This document shows, piece by piece, positions 51,983-60,488 of a stretch of 64,000 nucleotides of DNA (position 1 is the stretch's first letter; every line of letters begins with the position of its first letter). The notes beneath the pieces are model-generated. The model saw only the letters and a program-made list of their open reading frames with translations, did not search any database and had not been told where the DNA came from. Location: positions 62,001 to 126,000 of the forward strand of contig CAJTUB010000007.1 of assembly GCA_910579465.1 (NCBI GenBank), written 5' to 3'. The position numbers and the translations under genes are program-made. Source of the stretch: an uncultured Lachnospiraceae bacterium. GTDB lineage: Bacteria > Bacillota > Clostridia > Lachnospirales > Lachnospiraceae.

Positions 51983-52795
51983 TCACCTTGGCTTCTCCTC
52001 CCCCAGAATCCCCTTTAAAAAGCTCCGTCTGTGAATCGGACAAGGTCCGTCCTTTTTCAGCTTTTCAATATGTTCTGCAGAACCGTAGCCCTTATTCCCA
52101 GCAAAGCCGTATCCCGGATAGACCTTGTCAAACTCGGTCATCATATGGTCCCTGGTTACCTTCGCCAGAACGCTTGCTGCCGCAATGGAAAGAGACTTCG
52201 CATCTCCTTTGATAATCGGCACCTGGCGTATCGGCTCCTTCCGCTCCGGAAACAGCTCCTGGATGCCCGGAATTGTCACCGCATCGTTTAACAGGACATC
52301 CGGCGCGCCGCAGGTGGCGGCAAGCTTTTTGACCGCATCCCGCATTGCCTGATAGGTTGCCTGCAAAATATTGATTTCATCGATTACCGTATGGGAGACA
52401 CAGCCGATGCCGTAGCCTACCGCCTTATCGAGAATCTCCGGAAACAGCTCCTCCCGTCTTTTTTCGGAAAGCTGCTTGGAATCATTCAAATACAAAATCC
52501 GGCAGTCCGCAGGCAGCGCCACCGCAGCTGCCACGACAGGCCCGGCAAGCGGTCCCCTGCCTGCCTCGTCGATGCCGCAGACAATCCGGTATTCCCCGTA
52601 TTTGCGCTCAAAGGCAAGCATTCCGTCGATTCGCTCACATTCCGCAAGAAACTTCTCTTTTCTCTTTTCTGCCTGTGCAACCAGCCTCTGCACGCCGCTT
52701 CTCGTATCGTCCCGGTAACGAAGCATCACTTCTTCTAAATGCTCCGGTGCGGCTTCCTGCAGAGCCGCCTTAATCGTTTCCATTTTTTCCGCCAT
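51983..52795 (-). CDS. rnhB: Ribonuclease HII
   Basis: A 270-residue RNase HII, which nicks DNA at misincorporated ribonucleotides. The catalytic motif GIDEAGRGPLAGP begins near residue 74; LNDSKQLSEKRR and LNDAVTIPG hold further acidic residues. An N-terminal helical extension of about 70 residues is typical of the Firmicutes long form. rnhA is also present in the window, so both hybrid-nuclease types are encoded. It lies between rbgA and the ylqH-like gene. Confidence 0.94.
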   Translation of the reverse strand: MAEKMETIKAALQEAAPEHLEEVMLRYRDDTRSGVQRLVAQAEKRKEKFLAECERIDGMLAFERKYGEYRIVCGIDEAGRGPLAGPVVAAAVALPADCRILYLNDSKQLSEKRREELFPEILDKAVGYGIGCVSHTVIDEINILQATYQAMRDAVKKLAATCGAPDVLLNDAVTIPGIQELFPERKEPIRQVPIIKGDAKSLSIAAASVLAKVTRDHMMTEFDKVYPGYGFAGNKGYGSAEHIEKLKKDGPCPIHRRSFLKGILGEEKPR

Positions 52796-52958
52796 ATTCC
52801 CTGGTATCCTTTTCGTCGTTTTCCGGCGCTTCCGCCGGTTCTTTTCTTGCGGTCTCCACGCCCCTCCTGTTATTTTTATTACGTCCTCCGAAAGCCCTGC
52901 CTCATTTTACGGCTCCTTTCCTGCTTCCGGCTCGTTTACGTTTTCCGTACTCTTTTCG

Positions 52959-53837
52959 CTATTCCTCTGTCTCCTGCGCCCGTTCTAACGTAATTCTGCC
53001 GATTTTCCCGGCACGGAAGTCATCCATCAGAAACCCTGCGGCACGGTCGATGTCTGCCTCACCGCCCTTCTTTAAGCAGGCACGCTTTCTTGCAATACGC
53101 TCTAAAGCCTCGTTGCCGTCTGCGCATTCCTCTATACCGTACTTTGCCGCAATGACGCCAGGATAGTTCCCATAAAGGTACGAAAGCAGCGTCACCGCAA
53201 GCTCCCTGGAATCCAGTATATTCTCATTGATAGAGCCAATCCACGCAATCCGCAGCCCGACCTGCTGGTCTTCAAACTTCGGCCACAAAATCCCCGGTGT
53301 GTCTAAAAGCTCCAGCTCCTTATTTAAACGAATCCACTGCTTGCCCTTTGTCACACCCGGCTTATTTCCGGTCAGTGCACAGCTTTTTCCCGCAAAGGAA
53401 TTGATAAAGGTAGACTTGCCGACATTCGGGATACCGGCAACCATGGCCCGGAGCGGTCGTCCGATAATTCCGCGCTTTAAGTCACGTTCCCGTTTCTCCT
53501 TGCAGGCTTCCTTAATCACACCGAGAACGCTCTTCATCCCGGTGCCGGTCTTTGCGTTCACTGCAAGCACATGATATCCCTTTTTCTCATAATATGCCTT
53601 ATATTCCTTTGTTCTTCCCTCGTCCGCAAGGTCTGCCTTATTTAGCAGAAGCACCCGTGGCTTGCTTCCGGCAAGCTTATCGATATCCGGATTTTTTGAA
53701 CTGTATGGAATGCGCGCATCCACCAGCTCCACAATGACGTCCACCAGCTTTAACTCCTCCTGCATCTGGCGCCTTGCCTTGTTCATATGCCCCGGATACC
53801 AGTTAATGTTGGTTTTTGCCAGATTTTCGTTCTCCAT
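52959..53837 (-). CDS. rbgA: Ribosome biogenesis GTPase RbgA (YlqF)
   Basis: A 292-residue circularly permuted GTPase (G4-G5-G1-G2-G3) that is needed for late 50S assembly. LNKADL (G4) precedes GIPNVGKSTFINSFAG (G1) and DTPGILWP (G3). The N-terminal NWYPGHMNKARRQM is diagnostic of YlqF. GGAAGGG precedes ATG 53837. It sits between lepB and rnhB in the usual Firmicutes order. Confidence 0.95.
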   Translation of the reverse strand: MENENLAKTNINWYPGHMNKARRQMQEELKLVDVIVELVDARIPYSSKNPDIDKLAGSKPRVLLLNKADLADEGRTKEYKAYYEKKGYHVLAVNAKTGTGMKSVLGVIKEACKEKRERDLKRGIIGRPLRAMVAGIPNVGKSTFINSFAGKSCALTGNKPGVTKGKQWIRLNKELELLDTPGILWPKFEDQQVGLRIAWIGSINENILDSRELAVTLLSYLYGNYPGVIAAKYGIEECADGNEALERIARKRACLKKGGEADIDRAAGFLMDDFRAGKIGRITLERAQETEE

Positions 53838-53891
53838 TCTTCCCTTCCTCTTTCCGACAGCACGGTATCTGCTGCGCCCGAATCCATCCCG

Positions 53892-54491
53892 TTACTCTTT
53901 TTTCTCCAGATTCATCTGGGAAACAATATTGAACGGGTCTAACATAAGCCAAGCCTTCCCGACAATCTGTGACTTCGTCACATTGCCGATATTGGCAAAG
54001 CGGCTGTCCTCGCTCTTATTCCGATTATCCCCTAACACAAAATATTCATCCTCATCCAGTACAAGCGGTTCCGTTGCAAGCCCGGAAAGGTGCATTTTCG
54101 GCAGGTCCTTCACAATTTCCTTTAACGGGGCATCATTAATATATACAATTCCGTCTACAATCTGAACCGTTTCCCCCGGAAGTCCGATGACCCTTTTTAC
54201 ATGATAATAGCTGTGTTCTTCCCCCTCCTGTTCAAACACAATCACATCAAACCGATCCGGACCGCCGCGCAGATAGGACAGATGATTAATCATAATCGGC
54301 ATATCCGCCTCTAATGTCGGCGCCATGGAATCCCCGGGCACCAGCGTCCGTTCGAATGCAAACCGCACAAAAAAGAAGGCAAACAGAATCACTGCTGCCG
54401 TTTCTGCCAGTAACACGGCAAGCCGGATGATGTTCTTTTTGATTTTCCTGCTTCTCCGGTTGTCGTTCAAATCAAAATCATATCCTGCCAT
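53892..54491 (-). CDS. lepB: Type I signal peptidase
   Basis: A 199-residue signal peptidase I, a membrane serine protease with Ser-Lys dyad. A transmembrane helix (about 21-44) precedes GDSMAPTL with catalytic Ser55 and YYHVKRVIGLPGE with Lys99; FVLGDNRNKSEDSR is box E. It releases exported proteins such as the amidase and hydrolases in this window. A strong terminator lies between rplS and this gene, so it may need its own promoter or read-through. Confidence 0.95.
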   Translation of the reverse strand: MAGYDFDLNDNRRSRKIKKNIIRLAVLLAETAAVILFAFFFVRFAFERTLVPGDSMAPTLEADMPIMINHLSYLRGGPDRFDVIVFEQEGEEHSYYHVKRVIGLPGETVQIVDGIVYINDAPLKEIVKDLPKMHLSGLATEPLVLDEDEYFVLGDNRNKSEDSRFANIGNVTKSQIVGKAWLMLDPFNIVSQMNLEKKE

Positions 54492-54511
54492 TCTCGTACC
54501 CTTTCACTTAG

Positions 54512-54542
54512 AAAAAAAGGGACAATACACATTGTCCCTTTT
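54512..54542 (-). terminator. Intrinsic terminator after rplS
   Basis: On the - strand AAAAGGGACAAT, loop GTGT, ATTGTCCCTTTT form a perfect 12-bp stem followed by more T, seven bases after the rplS stop. It is a strong terminator. Confidence 0.9.
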
Positions 54543-54549
54543 CGCTGAC

Positions 54550-54897
54550 TTATTTAAGGATTTCTTTTACCTTAGCCCTCTTGCCGACTCTCTGACGAAG
54601 ATACGTAAGCTTTGCCCTGCGGACCTTACCGCGTCTGACTACTTCAATCTTCTCAACAATCGGGGAATGTAACGGCCAGGTCTTTTCCACACCAACGCCG
54701 TTGGATGTCTTTCTCACCGTAAAGGTTTCTCTTGCTCCGCCGTTCTGTCTCTTTAAGACGGTTCCCTCAAATACCTGGATACGCTCACGGTTACCTTCCT
54801 TTACCTTCGCATGTACCTTGACGGTATCGCCTACGTTAAAGTCCGTAACCTCAGCCTTCAGCTGGGCTGCCTCGATGTTCTTAATAATCTCGTTCAT
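54550..54897 (-). CDS. rplS: 50S ribosomal protein L19
   Basis: A 115-residue L19, located at the subunit interface. Family stretches FNVGDTVKVHAKV, RIQVFEGTVLKRQNGG and the C-terminal RRGKVRRAKLTYLRQRVGK are present. GGAGGT precedes the ATG, and a promoter about 80 bases upstream plus a short structured leader indicate separate control from trmD. In this genome the chemotaxis receptor lies between trmD and rplS. Confidence 0.97.
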   Translation of the reverse strand: MNEIIKNIEAAQLKAEVTDFNVGDTVKVHAKVKEGNRERIQVFEGTVLKRQNGGARETFTVRKTSNGVGVEKTWPLHSPIVEKIEVVRRGKVRRAKLTYLRQRVGKRAKVKEILK

Positions 54898-54904
54898 TTT
54901 GTGA

Positions 54905-54974
54905 CCTCCTTAAAAATTAAGACATTCTTACTACCAGCTCCCGGTACAGCGGAACATCTCTCACAATCGGGAAT
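54905..54974 (-). other. rplS leader with possible autoregulatory hairpin
   Basis: Between the promoter and the ribosome binding site the leader contains TTCCG/CGGGA with a 6-base loop and a possible CCCG/CGGG outer pairing. L19 leader RNAs are known in Firmicutes; this resemblance is an inference only. Confidence 0.35.
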
Positions 54975-55003
54975 TATAACACAAATTCTGACAGGACGCA
55001 AGT
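54975..55003 (-). promoter_or_regulatory. rplS promoter
   Basis: On the - strand TTGCGT (54998-55003) and TATAAT (54975-54980) are separated by 17 bases. Confidence 0.75.
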
Positions 55004-55026
55004 GTTTTTTGTAAAAAAATTGCTTC

Positions 55027-56526
55027 TTATACTATGCTTTCCTTCTTCAGCTTCTGTGCAAGCCCCTCTAGCTCCTTAATCAGCGTATCCATTTCGGAAG
55101 CGGTCTTATCATTCTTCTCGCTGATATTGTAGGTTTCGTTTGAATGTGCAGTCACTTCCTCGGTAATTGCAGAAATTGTCTGGATGCTTTCTACAATCTC
55201 GGTATTTGCGGCTGCCAGCTCCTTCACCGCCGTCGTCAGCTGCTCTGCCTGACTGCCGATGTCTGCCGAAGCGTGTTCGATTGCCTTGAAGCTGTCGGCG
55301 GTCAGCAATACCGTCTCGCCCTGGACGCGGTTGCTTTCACTCAGCTCCTGAATCACAGAAATCAGCGTATTCAGCTCCCTGGAAAGATTGTTGATAATTT
55401 CCGTAATCTCAATTGTCGCTCCGCTTGTCTGTCCGGCAAGACCGGAAATCTCCGAAGCAACTACGGCAAAGCCCTTTCCTGCCTCACCGGCTCTTGCCGC
55501 CTCGATGCTCGCATTCAGGGAAAGAAGCCCGGTCTGCTTTGTAACGCCCTCGATTACGCTGATAATGCGCTCCATCTGCTGGGCATAAGCGCCGAGACTC
55601 TCCAACTCGAGCGACACCTTGTCGCTTGCCGCATTCGTCCGCTTTACCTGGGAAACCAGCTGCTCTACCGTTCTATGTCCCTTAATAATCTCGTCCCTTG
55701 CCGTCAGGATATCCTTGCCGATTACCGTGGAGGCCCCTTCTACGTTAGCAACATACTGCTGGATCTGCTCTGTCTTTTCCATCTGGCGCTGTACCGCATC
55801 TACCGTATCGCCGGTCCCGCTGTTTACCTCCTGCATGGACAGCATCGTCTTGGAAAGCGACTCGTGGAGCCCTTCCATCTGTTCCGCTACGGTATCCGTC
55901 AGCCCTACCATGCTGTCGGATACGGACATAATCCTTCCCAACAGCTCGTCGGAGCGTTCCTTTGCCTTACGCGCCTCTTCTACCTGGTTCTTGCCCATCG
56001 TCATAATGCCTGCCGCTACCATGGCAAGATAAATCACAGCAAGAATAATCACGGCAAGACGGATTTCGATGCTTGCCATATTGTCTGTTGTCAGCCTCTC
56101 CGTAGCAAAGCCGTAGATAATCTCTGTAAGATTAATCACGACTACTCCGGCGCCAAGTCCCCAGATAAACTTTTTATCGGCATACACAGCACATGCCACA
56201 AGCAGCGGAATCGCATAGACAAACGCTTCCGGAGCTACTGTCGTAAAAAGGACAAAGGTATAGAGCGCGCCGTAGCCGCACACAATTACAAATTTCAAAT
56301 AAATACTGTCCTTTTTTTGCTGGTACAGCAAAAACGATGCAATTAACGGAAGCAGGGAAAATGCAAGAAAAACTGCATAATACCCCGGCGTCCGGGCCCC
56401 CTTTGCCAGCTCGACTGCATACGCAACAATTAATACAATGACGGTGACGGAATAACAACGGAATAAAATCCGGTTCGCAATAAAATAATCTGAAGTATAA
56501 CTTGCGCCTTTCCTTTGTTCGCTCAT
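55027..56526 (-). CDS. Methyl-accepting chemotaxis protein
   Basis: A 499-residue chemoreceptor without a large extracellular sensor. The N-terminal third has about six membrane segments (about 20-190), then a cytoplasmic signalling domain with the hairpin tip around TKQTGLLSLNASIEAARAGEAGKGFAVVA-type sequence and flanking methylation helices. The ligand is unknown; input is probably through the membrane domain. It interrupts the trmD-rplS neighbourhood. ATG 56526 follows GGAGG; a GTG one codon earlier is also possible. A promoter lies just upstream. Confidence 0.92.
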   Translation of the reverse strand: MSEQRKGASYTSDYFIANRILFRCYSVTVIVLIVAYAVELAKGARTPGYYAVFLAFSLLPLIASFLLYQQKKDSIYLKFVIVCGYGALYTFVLFTTVAPEAFVYAIPLLVACAVYADKKFIWGLGAGVVVINLTEIIYGFATERLTTDNMASIEIRLAVIILAVIYLAMVAAGIMTMGKNQVEEARKAKERSDELLGRIMSVSDSMVGLTDTVAEQMEGLHESLSKTMLSMQEVNSGTGDTVDAVQRQMEKTEQIQQYVANVEGASTVIGKDILTARDEIIKGHRTVEQLVSQVKRTNAASDKVSLELESLGAYAQQMERIISVIEGVTKQTGLLSLNASIEAARAGEAGKGFAVVASEISGLAGQTSGATIEITEIINNLSRELNTLISVIQELSESNRVQGETVLLTADSFKAIEHASADIGSQAEQLTTAVKELAAANTEIVESIQTISAITEEVTAHSNETYNISEKNDKTASEMDTLIKELEGLAQKLKKESIV

Positions 56527-56556
56527 CACAATTCCTCCACAATATGCATTTTTTTC

Positions 56557-56585
56557 ATTATATCATTTTTCAGACAGATTGAAAA
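56557..56585 (-). promoter_or_regulatory. Promoter of the chemoreceptor gene
   Basis: On the - strand TATAAT (56557-56562) has a 17-base spacer to a weak TTTTCA (56580-56585). Confidence 0.5.
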
Positions 56586-56642
56586 CCCTTTTTCTTTGAG
56601 TTTCTCTTTTACCTCCCGCCCTATGTTCCGGAAGCCGCACGG

Positions 56643-57398
56643 CTACGGCTCCGTTTCCCGTTGCAAAAGCGTCTGCAGAAACTGCCGCTCCTTTTCGGAA
56701 AGCGCCGCATGCGCAAGCAGGTCCGGCCGCATTTTAAGCGTCCTTCGGATGGACTGCTCCCTGCGCCACCGTTCAATATTCGCATGGTGCCCGGAAAGCA
56801 GCACCTCCGGTACACGATGTCCGTTGTAATCCTCCGGTCTTGTGTACTGCGGATATTCGAGCAGATTGTCCTGAAAGCTTTCAAACTCGGCAGAAACCTC
56901 GTTGTTCAGCACCCCGGGTATCAGGCGCGAAACCGCATCAATCATCAGCATTGCCGGAAGCTCGCCGCCGGTCAGCACATAATCCCCCGCGGAAGCCGTC
57001 TCCGTCACGACCAGCTCTAACGCCCTCTCATCAATCCCCTCATAATGACCGCAAAGGAAAATCAAATCCTCTTCTTTTGCCCATTCCTCCGCCTTTTTCT
57101 GGTTGAACACCTTCCCCTGCGGCGTAAGGTAAATTACCCTTGTCCTTTCCCGGCGTTCCGCAGGAATCAGTCCCTTCACATGCTCGCAGGCACGCACCAC
57201 CGGTCCCGGCGCCATCACCATACCGGCGCCGCCGCCGTAAGGATAATCATCCACCCGCTTATGTTTATCCTCGGAAAAGTCCCGGATATCCACTGCGGTA
57301 ATCGAAAGCAGGCCCTTTTCCACAGCGCGTCCGATAATGCTCGTATTCAGTCCCTCTGCAACCATGGCGGGGAATAATGTCATAACATAGAAATTCAT
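56643..57398 (-). CDS. trmD: tRNA (guanine37-N1)-methyltransferase TrmD
   Basis: A 251-residue TrmD, a SPOUT-fold enzyme that methylates G37 to prevent frameshifting. DYPYGGGAGMVM, FLCGHYEGIDERAL and DYVLTGGELPAM, which form the trefoil knot SAM site, are present. It follows rimM by about 51 bases in the rpsP-khpA-rimM-trmD order. The C-terminus is typical in length. Confidence 0.96.
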   Translation of the reverse strand: MNFYVMTLFPAMVAEGLNTSIIGRAVEKGLLSITAVDIRDFSEDKHKRVDDYPYGGGAGMVMAPGPVVRACEHVKGLIPAERRERTRVIYLTPQGKVFNQKKAEEWAKEEDLIFLCGHYEGIDERALELVVTETASAGDYVLTGGELPAMLMIDAVSRLIPGVLNNEVSAEFESFQDNLLEYPQYTRPEDYNGHRVPEVLLSGHHANIERWRREQSIRRTLKMRPDLLAHAALSEKERQFLQTLLQRETEP

Positions 57399-57449
57399 GC
57401 CTTCCGTCCTTCCAAGCTCCGGTCTTCCTGCCGGAGACTGTAAATTCCC

Positions 57450-57962
57450 CTAAAGCAGACCCGGTAACAAATGTACCAGAACCCTGCCTTCCTCCAGTGA
57501 AATCTCCTTTACGCAGTCCTCGATATAGGGAATGAGTACGGTTTTCTTATCCGGCAGCGTAACCTCAAACACATCGTTCGCCCCGGTCTTAAGCACCTCG
57601 GTTAAAACGCCGAGGCTCTCCCCGGTATCGGTGACGACAGAAAGCCCGACCAGGTCACAGATATAGAACTCATTCTCTGCAAGCGGCAGGGCGTCGTCCC
57701 GTTCAATCAGGATATCCTTGTTCCTGTAGAGGGCGGCCTGCTCCACGCTGCCGACCTCCGCAAACTTCACGATTACCATCTGCTTAAAAAACTTTACGCT
57801 TTCCACGGTAACCGGAAGCAGCTCTTTTCCCAGGTCCAGATACACCCTTTTCAGGCTCTTAAAACGCTTTGCATCCTCGGTCGTAGGAAAGACCTTTACC
57901 TCCCCGTGTACCCCGTGCGTTGTCGTTACAACGCCGACACGAAGCATTTCTTCTTTTTCCAT
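57450..57962 (-). CDS. rimM: 16S rRNA processing protein RimM
   Basis: A 170-residue RimM, a 30S assembly factor that binds S19. The N-terminal beta-barrel (VGVVTTTHGVHGEVKVFPTTEDAKRF) and C-terminal PRC-barrel (LVGLSVVTDTGESLGVLTEVL, then VLIPYIEDCVKEISL) are intact. AGGAGG precedes the ATG. A large hairpin separates it from khpA. Confidence 0.95.
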   Translation of the reverse strand: MEKEEMLRVGVVTTTHGVHGEVKVFPTTEDAKRFKSLKRVYLDLGKELLPVTVESVKFFKQMVIVKFAEVGSVEQAALYRNKDILIERDDALPLAENEFYICDLVGLSVVTDTGESLGVLTEVLKTGANDVFEVTLPDKKTVLIPYIEDCVKEISLEEGRVLVHLLPGLL

Positions 57963-58003
57963 TCCGTCCTCCTAAGGTTCATTTCTTTTGCCGGGAACCT
58001 CAA

Positions 58004-58057
58004 AGGGCTGCTTAACCCGACGGCCGGTATTCCCGTCCTATCAGACTAAGCAGCCCT
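58004..58057 (-). other. Long-armed hairpin between khpA and rimM
   Basis: AGGGCTGCTTA (58004-58014) pairs perfectly with TAAGCAGCCCT (58047-58057) over 11 bp. The enclosed 32 bases hold a second possible stem (GACGG/CCGTC). On the - strand TTTGAGG follows the stem, so it may attenuate or process the transcript. Confidence 0.65.
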
Positions 58058-58068
58058 CTGCGCTGGCA

Positions 58069-58299
58069 TTATTGTAGTATCTCAACGACTACCTTTTTGT
58101 CATCTCCGGCTGCTGCGGATTTCACAACGGTGCGAATGGCTTTTGCAATACGGCCCTGTTTGCCGATTACCTTTCCCATGTCCTCCGGTGCCACACGCAA
58201 TTCGACAACAATCGACTTGTCGGTCTCCTTTTCGGTTACCTCGACTGCATCCGGATGATCTACAAGTGCCATAGCAATAACTTTCACTAACTCTTTCAT
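58069..58299 (-). CDS. khpA: KH-domain RNA-binding protein KhpA (YlqC)
   Basis: A 76-residue single KH domain protein with GKVIGKQGRIAKAIRTVV, the GxxG RNA-binding loop. KhpA works with KhpB in RNA binding and affects cell elongation and division in streptococci. It lies between rpsP and rimM, as in other Firmicutes. Confidence 0.95.
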   Translation of the reverse strand: MKELVKVIAMALVDHPDAVEVTEKETDKSIVVELRVAPEDMGKVIGKQGRIAKAIRTVVKSAAAGDDKKVVVEILQ

Positions 58300-58353
58300 T
58301 ACTGCACACCTTGCCTTTCCGGTTCTGGCGGCTGCCCTGCCCGCATACTCCTG

Positions 58354-58599
58354 CTACTTTTCGATACCGGCCTTCTTCAATATCTTTGCAACGGTCTCGG
58401 TCGGCTGTGCGCCGTCAGCAAGCCACTTCTTTGCAGCCTCTTCGTTTACATTGAAAACGCTCGGCTCCTTGGTCGGATCATAGGTCCCGATCTCATCGAT
58501 GAACTTTCCGTCACGCGGAGATCTGGAATCTGCTACAACGATTCTATAGAAAGGTGCCTTCTTCTGACCCATTCTCTTCAATCTGATCTTTACTGCCAT
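58354..58599 (-). CDS. rpsP: 30S ribosomal protein S16
   Basis: An 81-residue S16 beginning MAVKIRLKRMGQKKAPFYRI, followed by VADSRSPRDGKFIDEIGTYDP, both diagnostic. ATG 58599 is preceded by AAGGAGGTG with ideal spacing; the longer frame from 58647 adds 16 residues and lacks support. It follows ffh by 67 bases. Confidence 0.97.
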   Translation of the reverse strand: MAVKIRLKRMGQKKAPFYRIVVADSRSPRDGKFIDEIGTYDPTKEPSVFNVNEEAAKKWLADGAQPTETVAKILKKAGIEK

Positions 58600-58666
58600 T
58601 TTAATTTCACCTCCTTGATATTTATCCATGTATATTACAGAAAGCAAATGCTTCTTGTAACCGGAA

Positions 58667-60007
58667 CTAAAACCCGAACGGCATCTTGAAACCGCGCCGT
58701 CCCTTGCCTCCCATCATACCGGAAAGCTGCTTCATCATCTTCTTCTGTCCCTCCACCTGCTTTACCAGACGGTTGACCTCAGAAATATCCACCCCGGCTC
58801 CCTCTGCAATCCTGCGCTTTCTCGAAGGATTTAACAGTGCCGGATTAGCACGCTCCTCCTTTGTCATGGACTGGATAATCGCAACCATGCCCTTGAACAT
58901 ATCGTCGTTCAGCTCGACGCCCTTCAACTGGCTCCCCATCCCCGGCAGCATACTCATAATCTGGCTGATGCCGCCCATCTTCTTCATCTGCTCGGTCTGC
59001 TCCAGCAAATCATTGAAATCGAACTCCGCCTTCTTCAGCTTCCGCTCCATTTCCTTTGCCTTGCTCTCGTCAAACTCTGCCTGCGCTTTATCAATTAATG
59101 TAAGGATATCGCCCATTCCGAGAATACGGGACGCCATACGGTCCGGATGGAACTGCTCCACATCCGTCAGCTTTTCGCCCGTACCGGTATACAAAATCGG
59201 CCGTCCGGTCACGGCACGGATGGAAAGCGCCGCACCGCCCCTGGTATCGCCGTCGAGCTTCGTAAGAATCACGCCGGTAATCCCGATTTCCTTCTCAAAC
59301 GTCTCCGCCACATTCACCGCATCCTGACCGGTCATCGCATCGACGGTCAACAGGGTATGGGTAACGGAAAGTACCTCTTTTATCTTTTTTAACTCCTCCA
59401 TCATCGCCTCGTCGATATGGAGACGCCCGGCAGTATCAATCAAAACGACGTTGTTGTTATTCTTCCTTGCATGCTCCATTGCCGCCTTGGCAATGTCCAC
59501 CGGGTTGTTCTTATCTCCCATGGAAAACACCGGAACCCCGGTCTTTTCGCCATTGATTATCAGCTGCTCGATTGCCGCCGGACGGTAGATATCACAGGCG
59601 ACGAGCAGCGGACGCTTCCCCTTGCCCTTGAACTGTCCCGCAAGCTTTGCCGCCATCGTCGTTTTACCGGCACCCTGCAGGCCGCACATCATAATGACGG
59701 TAATCTCACTGCCCGGAAGAAAGGTAAGCTCGGTCGTCTCGGAGCCGAGTAACGTCACCATTTCTTCATTTACGATTTTAATTACCATCTGCCCCGGTGT
59801 CAGGCTGTTCAGCACATCCTGTCCTATCGCGCGCTCCTCTACGGTCTTTACAAAATTCTTCACTACACGGAAATTTACGTCCGCCTCAAGTAACGCCATC
59901 TTTACTTCCTTGAGCGCCGCCTTTACATCCGCCTCGCTCAGCCTGCCCTTGCCGCGCAGGCTCTTAAATATGCCCTGCAGCTTCTCCGAAAGACTGTCAA
60001 ATGCCAT
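58667..60007 (-). CDS. ffh: Signal recognition particle GTPase Ffh
   Basis: A 446-residue Ffh/SRP54. N domain, then G domain with GLQGAGKTTMAAKLA, DTAGRLHIDEAMM, TKLDGDTRGGAAL, and a methionine-rich M domain (from about 320) that binds 4.5S RNA and signal sequences, ending GRRGFKMPFGF. It delivers nascent membrane proteins to the Sec translocon. It is 9 bases after ylxM, the standard pair. Confidence 0.97.
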   Translation of the reverse strand: MAFDSLSEKLQGIFKSLRGKGRLSEADVKAALKEVKMALLEADVNFRVVKNFVKTVEERAIGQDVLNSLTPGQMVIKIVNEEMVTLLGSETTELTFLPGSEITVIMMCGLQGAGKTTMAAKLAGQFKGKGKRPLLVACDIYRPAAIEQLIINGEKTGVPVFSMGDKNNPVDIAKAAMEHARKNNNNVVLIDTAGRLHIDEAMMEELKKIKEVLSVTHTLLTVDAMTGQDAVNVAETFEKEIGITGVILTKLDGDTRGGAALSIRAVTGRPILYTGTGEKLTDVEQFHPDRMASRILGMGDILTLIDKAQAEFDESKAKEMERKLKKAEFDFNDLLEQTEQMKKMGGISQIMSMLPGMGSQLKGVELNDDMFKGMVAIIQSMTKEERANPALLNPSRKRRIAEGAGVDISEVNRLVKQVEGQKKMMKQLSGMMGGKGRRGFKMPFGF

Positions 60008-60016
60008 ACATCCTCC

Positions 60017-60370
60017 TTACAACCCGTTCAGAATCTCCTCGGTCAACCCCTGCGCTTCCTTTATCAAAGCCGGATTCCCTGTTGCATAGCTCTTCTGTAA
60101 AAGCTCCTGGATCCGTTCCACACATTCCTTCGTCTTATTAAACTTCTCTACCAGATGGAGCTTTGCTTCATACCCTCTTAACTGCTTACTGCACCGCTTT
60201 ACGATGTCGTGTACCCCCTGCCTTGTAATCCCCTCGGTATCTGCAATCTCCGAAAGGGAAAAATCATTCAGGATATAGTCCTCAAACACCTGCTTGTTAT
60301 GCTCCTTTAAAAGCTCTCCGTAAAAATCATACAGCATGGCAAGCTCCAAAAGCTCACTTACTTCTTCCAT
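60017..60370 (-). CDS. ylxM: YlxM-like helix-turn-helix protein
   Basis: A 117-residue YlxM, a small sigma-like HTH protein (DFSLSEIADTEGITRQGVHDIV) encoded next to ffh and thought to modulate SRP assembly. The ATG lies nine bases after an AGGTGG that is inside the 3' arm of a perfect palindrome. A consensus-like promoter overlaps this structure, making ylxM the first gene of the SRP/ribosome block. Confidence 0.92.
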   Translation of the reverse strand: MEEVSELLELAMLYDFYGELLKEHNKQVFEDYILNDFSLSEIADTEGITRQGVHDIVKRCSKQLRGYEAKLHLVEKFNKTKECVERIQELLQKSYATGNPALIKEAQGLTEEILNGL

Positions 60371-60378
60371 ACAAAAGC

Positions 60379-60411
60379 ACCACCTGTAAAGCTTTTTTCT
60401 TTACAGGTGGT
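60379..60411 (-). promoter_or_regulatory. Palindrome masking the ylxM ribosome binding site
   Basis: On the - strand ACCACCTGTAAAG and CTTTACAGGTGGT form a perfect 13-bp stem with an AAAAAAG loop. The AGGTGG in the 3' arm is the ylxM Shine-Dalgarno. The likely transcription start falls within the 5' arm. Confidence 0.75.
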
Positions 60412-60440
60412 AGTGTAACAGATAATACGGGATGTGTCAA
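60412..60440 (-). promoter_or_regulatory. ylxM-ffh promoter
   Basis: On the - strand TTGACA (60435-60440), a 17-base spacer and TACACT (60412-60417). The -10 abuts the palindrome, so the start site should be about 6-8 bases into its 5' arm. Confidence 0.8.
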
Positions 60441-60488
60441 GTAGTTTTTTACAATTCCGGTTTATATTTGGAAAAATCATCCTCCTGA

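Noticed and set aside
55144..56346. A 400-codon open frame on the + strand
   Set aside because: It lies wholly antisense to the chemoreceptor gene, has no ribosome binding site and encodes a Cys/Arg/His-rich sequence without family features.
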